Of a stretch of DNA of 13,007 nucleotides, positions 1-6,324 are shown in pieces. Both the position numbers and the translations under genes were made by a program. The stretch lies in assembly GCA_035258565.1 (NCBI GenBank), contig DATFXF010000148.1, positions 1-13,007 of the forward strand. The letters are read 5' to 3'. Under the pieces are notes generated by a model. That model was not told the origin of the DNA. It saw only the letters and a list, made by a program, of their open reading frames with translations, and made no database searches. The DNA is from DATFXF01 sp035258565 (GTDB lineage: Bacteria > Acidobacteriota > Terriglobia > Acidiferrales > UBA7541). The stretch's first letter is position 1; every line of letters starts with the position of its first letter.

Positions 1-99
1 CCACCCATTGCTGGCGGTGCCTCTGCCAAGGGTTTTTAAGTGTTTCAGTTCCGCCAGGGTATCTGAGGGTCATGGCCTCTCTCCAGAAACTCCGCGCCT

Positions 100-1029
100 T
101 TAAGCTGCCGCAGCTTCGATGATTCGGAACCCGAGCTTGGCAGCTTTCCACTTCAGATACTTGATCTGTAGTTTGCGGTGCTGAGCCTCGTAGAACTCGG
201 CTCCTCGGTCCACGTATTGCATCCCGTAGCGCAGCATGCGGTAGACCAGTCGAGCGAGCTTGGCCGCCATAGCTTTGATCGCAATGGGGGCGCCCAGCTT
301 GGTTCTGAATCGACGGAACTGGGCTCCCAGATAGGTGTTGCTTACCCGCAAGGTGCTGGCTGCCATCTTCAAAGCGGTGCTGACCCGATTGTTGGTCGGC
401 AGGCGCCGTTTCCCAATGATCTTGTCACCGCTGATTCGGTTGTCCGGACAGAGCCGGAGCCAGGAAACAAAATGGTCCTCCGTCTTCCATTTGCTCATAT
501 CCGATCCCGCTTCGCTAATGATCGTCGTCGCGGTCATGATATCGACGCCGTCGATCTGGGTCAGGTCCGTGCCAGTCAGGCGAAACAACTGCTGGCGCAA
601 GTCGAACTGCGGCTTATTGCCCTTCTTCTTCTTGAGCCGGCCCTTCCGCTTCTCTTCTGGCAGCTGGGCACCTTGGCTGCGATCCTCCGTCTGCTGGAGA
701 TACTGCTCGAGCTGCCGATCGCACTCGGCCATCTGCTTCTGGCAAAACTCGTAACCCTCCTGTTCCTGCTTCAGCACAAACAGCAGATCTTCTTGCCAGT
801 GGCCCTCCAGACTCCGCGCGATCTCCTCCTCGCTCGCCTGCACCCGAGGATCCCGAAACTCAGCCAGCTTATGCGGATCATCAATGCGGAGACGAAGCAG
901 CCGTTCACCTATGCCGACCCGTGTGTCGAACTGGGTCCGCATATCGCCTATAATGCCGCGGCGCTGAACGCGGCTACCCAAGCGGTGAAGGACTTCCTGC
1001 GAGCGACATTCAGCCTCAAGTAAGTCCAC
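100..1029 (-). pseudogene. IS110-family transposase, 5'-truncated
   Basis: The frame encodes the C-terminal half of an IS110-type transposase. IS110 enzymes cut and join DNA with an N-terminal DEDD RuvC-like domain and a C-terminal Tnp domain carrying a catalytic serine. Seen here: a coiled-coil region (about residues 65-125), a basic linker (127-140, KRKGRLKKKKGNK), then the Transposase_20 core from LTGTDLTQIDGVD (151-163) through NRISGDK (Ser200, the probable catalytic serine) to a C-terminal YVDRGAEFYEAQHRK. Full-length relatives are roughly 400-450 aa with the DEDD domain first; that domain is absent. Recognisable homology begins near DDPHKLAEFRD (residue 50, about position 882). The earlier residues back to the GTG at 1029 look like antisense read-through of another gene. 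The frame stays open upstream to a stop at 1147-1149 with no better start. The element is therefore almost certainly immobile. Confidence 0.85.
883..1023 (+). pseudogene. 3' fragment of an unidentified gene cut by the IS110 remnant
   Basis: On the plus strand, opposite the non-homologous N-terminus of the transposase frame, is a protein-like C-terminal segment that starts at about NAETKQPFTYADPCVELG and ends FLRATFSLK with a TAA stop at 1021-1023. Codons are mostly G/C-ending and the segment has ordinary globular composition, unlike the leucine-rich antisense shadow to its left. The change from IS110-like (minus) to this segment (plus) is near 880-885, which I take as the rearrangement breakpoint. 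The upstream part of the gene is not in the window. I do not recognise the family. An accidental open antisense frame is the alternative. Confidence 0.4.
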
Positions 1030-1270
1030 GGCAACTAGGAATCGGACTTGCTGATCTGGATCTAGGCGGTAGGTACCGCCTTCCTCCCATCTGAGACAAT
1101 GCCCGGGATAAGAATCTGACCCGTGTCCACTTGGCCGTAGAGTCGGCTATTGCTGGGACGAAAACATTGCGTTTCGGCAAGGACAACCACTATGCTGCGA
1201 TGGACGTTAGCGTGGAAGAATACCAGCAGGAGAAGGGTTCCGGCGAAGAGAGTCGGAAATTTCGAGTGAA
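1030..1270. other. 241-bp stretch without a convincing gene
   Basis: This lies between the gene fragment ending at 1023 and the first cupin gene. A plus frame open from 1095 to a stop at 1275-1277 contains HYAAMDVSVEE (about 1188-1220), which resembles the first-aspartate motif near the N-terminus of IS110 transposases. The following residues do not continue that similarity. No tRNA and no clear promoter were seen. Confidence 0.3.
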
Positions 1271-1867
1271 ATGTTGAAAGCCGGCCAAGTGTACGAGAAC
1301 CCCGTGACGGGTGAGCGAGCTGTAATACGGATCGGCACGGACACAACAGGCGGCGAACGTTTGGTCGTTGACCTCTACGTCCAACCCGGCGGCGCGGTGA
1401 TGGGGGAGCATTTCCACCCGGGGATGGAGGAGCGATTCACGATGCTGCGCGGTCAGGTTGGATTTCGGCTTGCGGGGCGGGTGGCGATCGCGGAGCCGGG
1501 GGTTGAGCTAATCGCCCCCCCAGGAACTCCTCACGACTGGTGGAATGCCGGACCGGAGGAAGCGCTGGTCCGAATGGAGATGAGGCCGGCTGCCCGGTTT
1601 GAGGCCATGATCCGCAACGCATTCGGGCTTGCACAAGATGGAAGGGTGAACAAGCGGGGGATGCCAAACCTCCTGCAACTTGCCGTCTTCGCCCGGGAGT
1701 TCGCTGACGTTATCCAGTTTACCCGGCCACCCCGGATCGTGCAGGGGATACTATTTGGCCTGCTGACCCCACTCGCCCGACTGTTAGGCTATCGAGGAAG
1801 CTATCCTGAGTACCTGACCCGTGAGCCCTCGAGTACTATCTCTGTCGAGCCATTGACGCTGAACTGA
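1271..1867 (+). CDS. cupin-domain protein (paralogue A)
   Basis: A 198-residue single-domain cupin (RmlC-like beta barrel, Cupin_2 type). Motif 1 is intact: GEHFHPGMEERF gives His47, His49 and Glu53/54 as metal ligands, followed by Gly61. Motif 2 is a textbook copy: GVELIAPPGTPHDWWN (78-92) supplies His88 and Asn92. A C-terminal extension (about 110-185, ending LLGYRGSYPEYLT) is helical and partly hydrophobic, and a similar tail occurs in the cupin encoded at 1954-2445. Substrate unknown: such proteins include dioxygenases, isomerases and sensors, and sequence alone does not choose. The ATG at 1271 directly precedes LKAGQVYENPVTGE, a normal start for this family. A clear Shine-Dalgarno site is not visible. 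Probably cytoplasmic, with no signal peptide. Convergent with the next gene. Confidence 0.85.
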   Translation: MLKAGQVYENPVTGERAVIRIGTDTTGGERLVVDLYVQPGGAVMGEHFHPGMEERFTMLRGQVGFRLAGRVAIAEPGVELIAPPGTPHDWWNAGPEEALVRMEMRPAARFEAMIRNAFGLAQDGRVNKRGMPNLLQLAVFAREFADVIQFTRPPRIVQGILFGLLTPLARLLGYRGSYPEYLTREPSSTISVEPLTLN

Positions 1868-1936
1868 AACGGCACCCCGTCGTCCACAAAATCACAGTCG
1901 GGACGGTAGCTGGTTTGTGTTGGTTCAGCCTGAAAT

Positions 1937-1952
1937 GGAGAGGGTGCTCTCC
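1937..1952. terminator. stem-loop between convergent cupin genes
   Basis: A perfect 6-bp stem (GGAGAG 1937-1942, CTCTCC 1947-1952) with loop GGTG lies 2 nt beyond the stop of the minus-strand cupin and 70 nt beyond that of the plus-strand one. There is no U-tract, so intrinsic termination is only suggested. Confidence 0.3.
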
Positions 1953-1953
1953 G

Positions 1954-2445
1954 TTAGTGGGGATTCCGCTCTGGCGGGATAGCGGGTAGAGCAGATCCGA
2001 GCTTGGAGAGCGGCACTGCCAGTGCCCTCTGGACTGGCACTGGAATGAAGGGGAAGTAGAGGAACTCGTCCGGGTAGGCGCGCAACAGACGAGCGAGATC
2101 GCCGATGCGGGGGTTGCCGCGCGGATCGGTGGGGAGCGCAAACAGATTTCGGAAGAACTCCCAAGCGCGAAGCGCGGGCCGAAACTCGACCGTGAAGGTG
2201 CTCTGGGCCTCTGTCTTGAAGGTGTGCACAATCCTTGGCGGAATGCGAATGTCCTCCCCGGCCCCCAGGCGCAACCGCTCGCGGCCCCGCCGCACGAGGA
2301 GCACCCCCGTGTGGACGATGAACCGCTCCTCTTGAAGAAGGTGGATGTGCGCTGGCCCGCCGTTCCCGCCCTTCGTTGCTTCGACGTGGGCCCGCCCAAC
2401 CCTTGTTATTCGAGCCGCTATCGTCGCGGCGGACCCGAAGCCCAA
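1954..2445 (-). CDS. cupin-domain protein (paralogue B), 5' end uncertain
   Basis: A 163-residue cupin with GGPAHIHLLQEERF (His33, His35, Glu39/40) as motif 1 and GEDIRIPPRIVHTF (63-76, His74) as motif 2; the Gly of the usual PxG turn is Arg or Ile here. The tail after FRPALRAWEFFRNLFAL matches the C-terminal extension of the cupin at 1271-1867 in layout (RPA.RFE...FAL...N..G...LL), so the two are divergent paralogues in convergent orientation. The start given is a TTG with poor support. In another frame an ATG at 2479 begins MSDAEILEARWLG, which would read smoothly into FGSAATIAAR if one base were gained or lost near 2440-2446, so the gene may be frameshifted at its 5' end or the sequence may have an error there. 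Substrate unknown. Confidence 0.7.
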   Translation of the reverse strand: MGFGSAATIAARITRVGRAHVEATKGGNGGPAHIHLLQEERFIVHTGVLLVRRGRERLRLGAGEDIRIPPRIVHTFKTEAQSTFTVEFRPALRAWEFFRNLFALPTDPRGNPRIGDLARLLRAYPDEFLYFPFIPVPVQRALAVPLSKLGSALPAIPPERNPH

Positions 2446-2587
2446 GCCAACGCGCCTCCAGGATCTCTGCGTCGCTCATTCGTGAGGGAGATTCTAGCCC
2501 TCTGTCACTCGAAAACGAGTTTTTGGTCGGCATATCCGTTTTGACCGCCAAGACCGTCCGGATTCTACACGGGGCATACAAAGGCCG

Positions 2588-3064
2588 CTACTTAGCAGGC
2601 GTGGGAGCGGCCAAGGTCATGCCATGACGGCGGAAGACTTCCATCATTTTCGCGCGATCGGGCGGGCCGCCCGCAGCGGCGTCGATTACTTCGGCGGCTT
2701 CTCGGAAGTACGCAGGGCCCATGATCGCAGGGGATATGACGGCGAGCTGTTTCACATCCTCGTTGCCGAGATTATCGAAGCGGTGCACCGCGCCTCGGGG
2801 GATACACAGCGCCTGCCCGGGACCAACCTCGATGGACGTGCCGTCAACCGTCCAGGTCAGGACGCCCTCGATACCGTAGAGGATCTCCTCGTAGGCATCG
2901 TTCTTGTGGGCCGGCGCCGCCAGCTTCTGCCCGACCGGGACGAGAACCTCGAACACCGAGACGCTTCCGCTGGAATCGTCGCCGGTCAGGAGGAATCGGA
3001 TTCCTAGCGGACCAATCTTGATGGTCTCTTCCGAAGGATTCACTCTGGTCGTATGCTGCTGCAT
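2588..3064 (-). CDS. cupin-domain protein C
   Basis: A 158-residue cupin of a different subgroup from its neighbours. Motif 1 reads PAHKNDAYEEILYGIEGVL: His53 is present, the second His of HxH is replaced by Asn55, and Glu59/60 is kept. Motif 2 is GPGQALCIPRGAVHRFDN (81-98, His94). The loss of one histidine leaves a three-ligand or altered metal site. The C-terminus (PAIMGPAYFREAAEVI and onward) is helical and resembles small cupins that follow a barrel with an AraC-like or oligomerising helix; no DNA-binding domain is present. The ATG at 3064 has a good ribosome-binding site, AAAGGGGA, about 6 nt upstream. It lies 142 bp beyond the 5' end given for the cupin at 1954-2445, on the same strand. 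Substrate unknown. Confidence 0.88.
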   Translation of the reverse strand: MQQHTTRVNPSEETIKIGPLGIRFLLTGDDSSGSVSVFEVLVPVGQKLAAPAHKNDAYEEILYGIEGVLTWTVDGTSIEVGPGQALCIPRGAVHRFDNLGNEDVKQLAVISPAIMGPAYFREAAEVIDAAAGGPPDRAKMMEVFRRHGMTLAAPTPAK

Positions 3065-3260
3065 AATCGTCCCCTTTGATGAACTTATCCCACGTTTCTT
3101 CCCTTCAGTCGAGGGAGGAGTCTGAGACCGGCTGGCCCGATTGTGTCCGGTTTGTCGGCAATACCGAAGCTATCCCAGCGGCCACTTAGCGTTGCGGTCG
3201 GCTTCTAGGAAAAGGAGAAAAGGGCCGAAAGGATTTCCTTTTTTCACTGCCGCCCGTGAT

Positions 3261-3683
3261 TCAGTAGATCGCCCACACGCCGGGCGTGACCAGCTCCAGA
3301 AGGTTGCCGTCGGGGTCCCGGAAGTAGAGGCTTTGCCCGCCGCGCTCCCACTTCACCTCGCTTTCCACGGGAACGCCGTTTTCCGCTAGCGATTTTCCCC
3401 AGGCTTCCAATTCCACCGCCGCTATCGGAAAAGCCACGTGCGAGTTGCCGCTTCCCTCCGTCGGAGGAATGACGCCTCCGGGCGTGACACTCGGCTGGGC
3501 GGACGCACCCACCTTCACCAACAGCAGCACCTGAGTGCCTCCCACGCTCAGAGCGATAAGCCTTCCGGGCTCAGACGACCGGCCAATGACCTCAAGTCCA
3601 AACAGGCGCTTATAGAACTCAGCCGCGCGTTCCGTATCTTCCACCCAGAGCGCGGTCTCAAGAATGCGGCTCACCACAGGCAT
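3261..3683 (-). CDS. VOC-superfamily (glyoxalase/bleomycin-resistance-like) protein
   Basis: A 140-residue single VOC domain of two beta-alpha-beta-beta-beta modules. Module 1 begins ILETALWVEDTERAAEFYKRLFGL (7-30) with Glu9 in the usual first metal-ligand position. Module 2 begins SHVAFPI (81-87) with His82, and the chain ends LYFRDPDGNLLELVTP with Glu130, the classic closing ligand. A divalent-metal site is therefore plausible; whether it is an enzyme (dioxygenase, lyase, thiol transferase) or a binding protein cannot be told. I chose the ATG at 3683 over an in-frame start at 3722 because GGAGG sits 6 nt before it and the extra residues (IYLEFAWEWRCD) are not family-like. Same strand as the two cupins before it but about 200 bp away, so probably separately transcribed. 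Confidence 0.88.
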   Translation of the reverse strand: MPVVSRILETALWVEDTERAAEFYKRLFGLEVIGRSSEPGRLIALSVGGTQVLLLVKVGASAQPSVTPGGVIPPTEGSGNSHVAFPIAAVELEAWGKSLAENGVPVESEVKWERGGQSLYFRDPDGNLLELVTPGVWAIY

Positions 3684-4060
3684 GTCGCACCTCCACTCCC
3701 AAGCGAACTCGAGGTAGATCACAAGGGCGAAAACGATCTACGGGCAAGATTTTTCGTATTTCGGTCGTGTAGCCTAGGCCCTGCTGGCGCTCTAGTCAAC
3801 CGGACGGCACGGCTCTGCCCAAGCAGCGCCGAAACGGTTCCCTTCCGAACCCCCAAGCTATCGGGGAGCAATCGGGCAGGAGTTCTCCCGTCCCCCAAGT
3901 CGCGCCTCCAAATGGATAGGAACCGCAAATCCTGCCCAAGATTGGGCGTACGCACGCCCGGGAAAATAAAGGACGGCGGGAAATACGTAAAATCATCTTA
4001 GGCTACGGGAAGTTTACGTTCTATCGGCTTATCGCGCGGAGGTTTTACGGAGCTTTATCT
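3684..4060. other. 377-bp intergenic region, AT-richer to its right
   Basis: No frame here resembles a known protein. The right half (from about 3960) is visibly richer in A and T than flanking genes, consistent with acquired DNA. The only structure seen is the nested palindrome at 3934-3959. A plus frame runs open through the right end into the small ORF at 4061, but has no good start. Confidence 0.5.
3934..3959. repeat. overlapping palindromes
   Basis: GCCCAA-GA-TTGGGC (3934-3947) overlaps GGGCGT-ACGC-ACGCCC (3944-3959), and GCGTACGC (3946-3953) inside is itself a perfect palindrome. The two hairpins are mutually exclusive. This could be an operator or protein-binding site; no gene lies close enough to assign it. 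Confidence 0.5.
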
Positions 4061-4252
4061 TTGCACGACAAACGCGAATTAGCGATCCGCGCGCAGAATG
4101 AATTTCTACGTTCTCTGCGCATCGCGGATCTAAGAATGGAAAGCGTGCAGAAAATGCGATTGGTAGGAGATTCCGCGTGGCAAGCTCTGGAGGAATTCGG
4201 AAGCGCTCTTTCACTTATCATACACAAAGAAGGAAGCTTTGTCGCTTTTTAA
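4061..4252 (+). CDS. small hypothetical ORF, possibly the 5' part of the broken regulator
   Basis: A TTG-initiated frame of 63 residues (HDKRELAIRAQNEF... to ...HKEGSFVAF), predicted mostly alpha-helical and rich in Arg, Glu and Leu. I do not recognise it. The frame is open further upstream (RRFYGALSL and earlier), so the start is arbitrary. It ends in a run of five T (4246-4250): one T fewer would carry it straight into the winged-helix frame that follows (NRAGGSLTPDQ), so the two may once have been a single gene. Against this, it could equally be a chance frame, since the stretch also holds a long inverted repeat (4084-4130). Confidence 0.28.
   Translation: MHDKRELAIRAQNEFLRSLRIADLRMESVQKMRLVGDSAWQALEEFGSALSLIIHKEGSFVAF
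4084..4130. repeat. long imperfect inverted repeat
   Basis: GATCCGCG (4084-4091) pairs with CGCGGATC (4123-4130) and the adjacent CGCAG (4092-4096) with CTGCG (4115-4119), giving 13 base pairs with a 3-nt bulge and an 18-nt loop. Not followed by a T-run, so not a standard terminator. Confidence 0.5.
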
Positions 4253-4456
4253 TCGCGCCGGAGGATCGCTCACGCCCGATCAGGTGCGCGCGCAACTCCA
4301 CCCACCACCGGATCGCCGCTCCGCGTACAGCTACCTGCGCCGACTGGCCAGCCAGGGCCTACTTCAACCGAGGTCGACTGGGCGGCCAGTTTGGCCTATA
4401 GGCTGACCGACAGAGGGCGAGCGCGCCTGGAATACCTTAGGGATCGAAAGACGTAA
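4239..4456 (+). pseudogene. winged-helix transcriptional regulator, frameshifted
   Basis: From a TTG at 4239 (preceded by AAGAAGGAAG) the frame encodes SLFNRAGGSLTPDQVRAQL, then a helix-turn-helix-like stretch ending SYLRRLASQGLLQ and GRPVW, and stops at 4404-4406. The expected continuation of a winged helix, YRLTDRGRARLEYLRDRKT with stop 4454-4456, is present in the next frame beginning with TAT at 4397. One base appears to be missing around TTTGGCCTATAGG (4390-4402). The pattern (recognition-helix region, then Gly-Arg wing, then Y.LT.RGR.RLEYL) is typical of small PadR/MarR-like winged-helix proteins. It sits directly before the excisionase/integrase module and may once have controlled it. 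A sequencing error would give the same picture. Confidence 0.6.
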
Positions 4457-4508
4457 CAGACTGCAGCCTGGGCAGCGATTAGATACTTCTCACGATTGGC
4501 CCTCCAGG

Positions 4509-4543
4509 ATGTGCCAAAAGGCCTCAGCAGGATTTCGGCACAT
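4509..4543. repeat. 35-nt imperfect inverted repeat upstream of integrase module
   Basis: ATGTGCC (4509-4515) and GGCACAT (4537-4543) are perfect inverted copies, with inner pairings AAA/TTT and CCT/AGG around loop CAGC. A nested pair follows at 4548-4620: GAGGGA (4548-4553) with TCCCTC (4615-4620), enclosing TCGGA (4567-4571) with TCCGA (4587-4591). No coding frame here is credible. Confidence 0.5.
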
Positions 4544-4643
4544 GACCGAGGGAGCTTGCTGTCCGATCGGAATCGGGTCTTTGAGATCCGAAAAGAGCCA
4601 ACTCGGCCCTGAGGTCCCTCTCGCCCCTTCGGGAACAGTTGCG

Positions 4644-4662
4644 CCCGCTCCTTGACAGCGGG
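4644..4662. promoter_or_regulatory. dyad over the -35 box (possible operator)
   Basis: CCCGCT (4644-4649) and AGCGGG (4657-4662) form an inverted repeat whose 7-nt centre and right arm cover the TTGACA -35 hexamer of the promoter at 4652-4681. This placement suits a repressor site. The protein that would bind is unknown; the broken winged-helix regulator upstream is a candidate. Confidence 0.35.
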
Positions 4663-4681
4663 TGCGCAATAATGCTAGAAA
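4652..4681 (+). promoter_or_regulatory. sigma70-type promoter for the excisionase-integrase pair
   Basis: TTGACA (4652-4657), an 18-nt spacer ending in TGC, and TAGAAA (4676-4681) form a consensus -35 with an extended -10. Transcription would start near 4688, leaving a leader of about 98 nt before the ATG at 4786. Confidence 0.55.
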
Positions 4682-4785
4682 GCCGCACGACAAAATAGAG
4701 GGAAGTCCCACTTCCCAGCAAGACGGCCCGTGGCGAGGGTCGCAACGACCAGAAAGCTCGCTCCGGCGGCCGATGCTCTTCGGCG

Positions 4786-5067
4786 ATGGGCGCAATGCCC
4801 GATGGATCGCTGAAGGGCCCCCGCAAACCGGCCGCTGAAGGCCCCGTGCCAAACAACCAAAAAATACAGATCGAGGATGAGCTGCTGACGGTTCAAGAGG
4901 TCGCCCAGCTCCTCAAAGTACCCACATCGTGGGTCTATGAGCGCTGCCGGGAGCGGTCCTCGGATCCACTGCCGCACCTGAAGCTCGGCAAGTATCTCCG
5001 CTTCTACAAAAGCGAACTGCTCCATTACGTGGAGAACCTTCGGCGAGGTTCCAGCAACCAGGCTTGA
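4786..5067 (+). CDS. excisionase-like helix-turn-helix protein
   Basis: A 93-residue protein whose second half is an HTH_17 / MerR-like excisionase fold: LLTVQEVAQLLKVPTSWVYERC (residues 33-54) is the helix-turn-helix, followed by a two-stranded wing PHLKLGKYLRFYKSELLHYV. The first 30 residues are Pro/Gly/Lys-rich and probably disordered. Proteins of this type bend DNA at attachment sites, help the integrase to excise, or regulate it. It lies 6 bp before the integrase start on the same strand, so the two are likely cotranscribed from the promoter at 4652-4681. Start choice: ATG 4786 or ATG 4795; neither has a strong ribosome-binding site. The domain call is firm; the excisionase role is inferred from position. 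Confidence 0.85.
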   Translation: MGAMPDGSLKGPRKPAAEGPVPNNQKIQIEDELLTVQEVAQLLKVPTSWVYERCRERSSDPLPHLKLGKYLRFYKSELLHYVENLRRGSSNQA

Positions 5068-5073
5068 GATCCC

Positions 5074-6297
5074 ATGAGTAAACCGGCTACAGTACGCCCC
5101 GCAGAGGCAAAGCGAACCACAGGGGAAAGGAAGGATCCTGTGGTTCAACGCAGTCGCCTTCAACGAGGTCATGTGTACCGAACGGGAAAGCGTGGTCGTC
5201 AGGTCTGGTACGGACGTTACCGAGAACCGGTCTTTGCCAATGGTCAGTGGAAGCGAGTCCTGCGCAACGTTCGGCTCGGCACTACCGCAGAACTCTCGAC
5301 CGATCTAGAAGCTCGGAAGGTCCTGGAGCAGATCCTGCAAAAGGTGCAGCCCGGGAGCCGTTCCGAAGCCTACTACTCGGCTCGGGAGTTTATCGAGCGC
5401 GAGTGGATTCCCCGGATGTTGCCGACCCTCAAGCCCTCCACACAGTCTTCCTACCGCACCAATCTCAACCGCTATGTCCTGCCCTGGCTGGGAGGAACAC
5501 GGCTGCGGGACCTGCGAAAGGGAGACATTCAGGCCTGGCTGGCAGCGCTTTCGGAAAGCGGTTTATCACGGCAAACGGTCAAGAACATTTGGTCGGGGCT
5601 CTCTTCCGTGCTGCGCACGGCGGTCGACTGGGGATACATCAAGGAGAACGCCGCTCACGGCGTTCCTTTCCCGGCCCGGCAACCCAGGGCAGCAGTTTTT
5701 CTCCCCACGCCGGAGCAACTCGCTCAGGTTCTCCATCAGCTTCCCGAGCCGAGTCACCTGCTCCTACTGCTGCTGGTCGCCACAGGTCTGCGTGTGGGCG
5801 AAGCCATGGGCTTGCGGTGGGGAGATATCGACCTCGACCGGAAGACCCTCACGGTTCGCCGCGATGTCTGGCACGGGAAAGTGAACTCGCCCAAGTATGT
5901 TGCCAGTGAGCGAGTCATTCCGCTCGGACCGATTTTGGCCGGATACCTGAAGACAAGGGCCAGCATCATCTCCGAGCAGTGGGTCTTCGAGGGCAGCGCG
6001 GGAAAAACGCTCGACCCTCGCAATCTCGCTCGACGGCAACTCTATCCAGTTCTGGACCGTTTGGGTTTGCCCCGTTTCTCTTGGCATCGGTTGTGCAAGC
6101 TGCATTCGACTTATCTCGGGGACCTGAAAGTGGCGCCGCGGATTCTGCAGGCCCAGCTGGGCCATGCCGACGCGGCACTCACGCTCAACCTCTACACGCA
6201 GGTGATTCCTGAATCGCAGCGACGCGCAATCGAGAGTCTAGAGGGCTTATTGTTCCGAAATGTTCCGAAGCCGGAACGACAGGGACGCGTTCAGTGA
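5074..6297 (+). CDS. tyrosine recombinase / integrase with mutated catalytic Arg
   Basis: A 407-residue phage/island-type site-specific recombinase. Order: an N-terminal arm-binding-like region (about 28-90, GHVYRTGKRGRQVWYGRY), a SAM-like core-binding domain (about 105-195, from FIEREWIPRMLPTLKPSTQ), then the catalytic domain (about 210-395). Active-site residues seen: Arg240 in TGLRVGEAMGLRW, Lys274 in SPKYVASERVIPL, His338 in SWHRLCKLHSTYL, His364 in QLGHADAAL and nucleophile Tyr374 in LNLYTQ. The HxxR motif that should supply the second arginine reads H-R-L-C, so Cys341 (TGC; CGC would be Arg) replaces it. Loss of this arginine normally abolishes or severely reduces strand cleavage. The gene ends 27 bp from the 3' end of tRNA-Arg, the expected att target. 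It is probably an inactive relic; a sequencing error is possible. Confidence 0.93.
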   Translation: MSKPATVRPAEAKRTTGERKDPVVQRSRLQRGHVYRTGKRGRQVWYGRYREPVFANGQWKRVLRNVRLGTTAELSTDLEARKVLEQILQKVQPGSRSEAYYSAREFIEREWIPRMLPTLKPSTQSSYRTNLNRYVLPWLGGTRLRDLRKGDIQAWLAALSESGLSRQTVKNIWSGLSSVLRTAVDWGYIKENAAHGVPFPARQPRAAVFLPTPEQLAQVLHQLPEPSHLLLLLLVATGLRVGEAMGLRWGDIDLDRKTLTVRRDVWHGKVNSPKYVASERVIPLGPILAGYLKTRASIISEQWVFEGSAGKTLDPRNLARRQLYPVLDRLGLPRFSWHRLCKLHSTYLGDLKVAPRILQAQLGHADAALTLNLYTQVIPESQRRAIESLEGLLFRNVPKPERQGRVQ

Positions 6298-6324
6298 TTT
6301 CTGGGATTGAAAACAGAGGAGATC

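Noticed and set aside
178..882. Long plus-strand open frame opposite the transposase
   Set aside because: Its Leu/Gln-rich composition and exact antisense position to well-matched IS110 sequence mark it as a shadow; only the part beyond about 883 looks like a real protein fragment.
4460..4480. GCCTGGGC shared with the tRNA 3' end as a left att repeat
   Set aside because: Only 8 identical bases; expected by chance at this length.
4675..5172. 165-aa minus-strand frame over the promoter and excisionase gene
   Set aside because: Antisense to a clear HTH domain and to the promoter; no recognisable domain.
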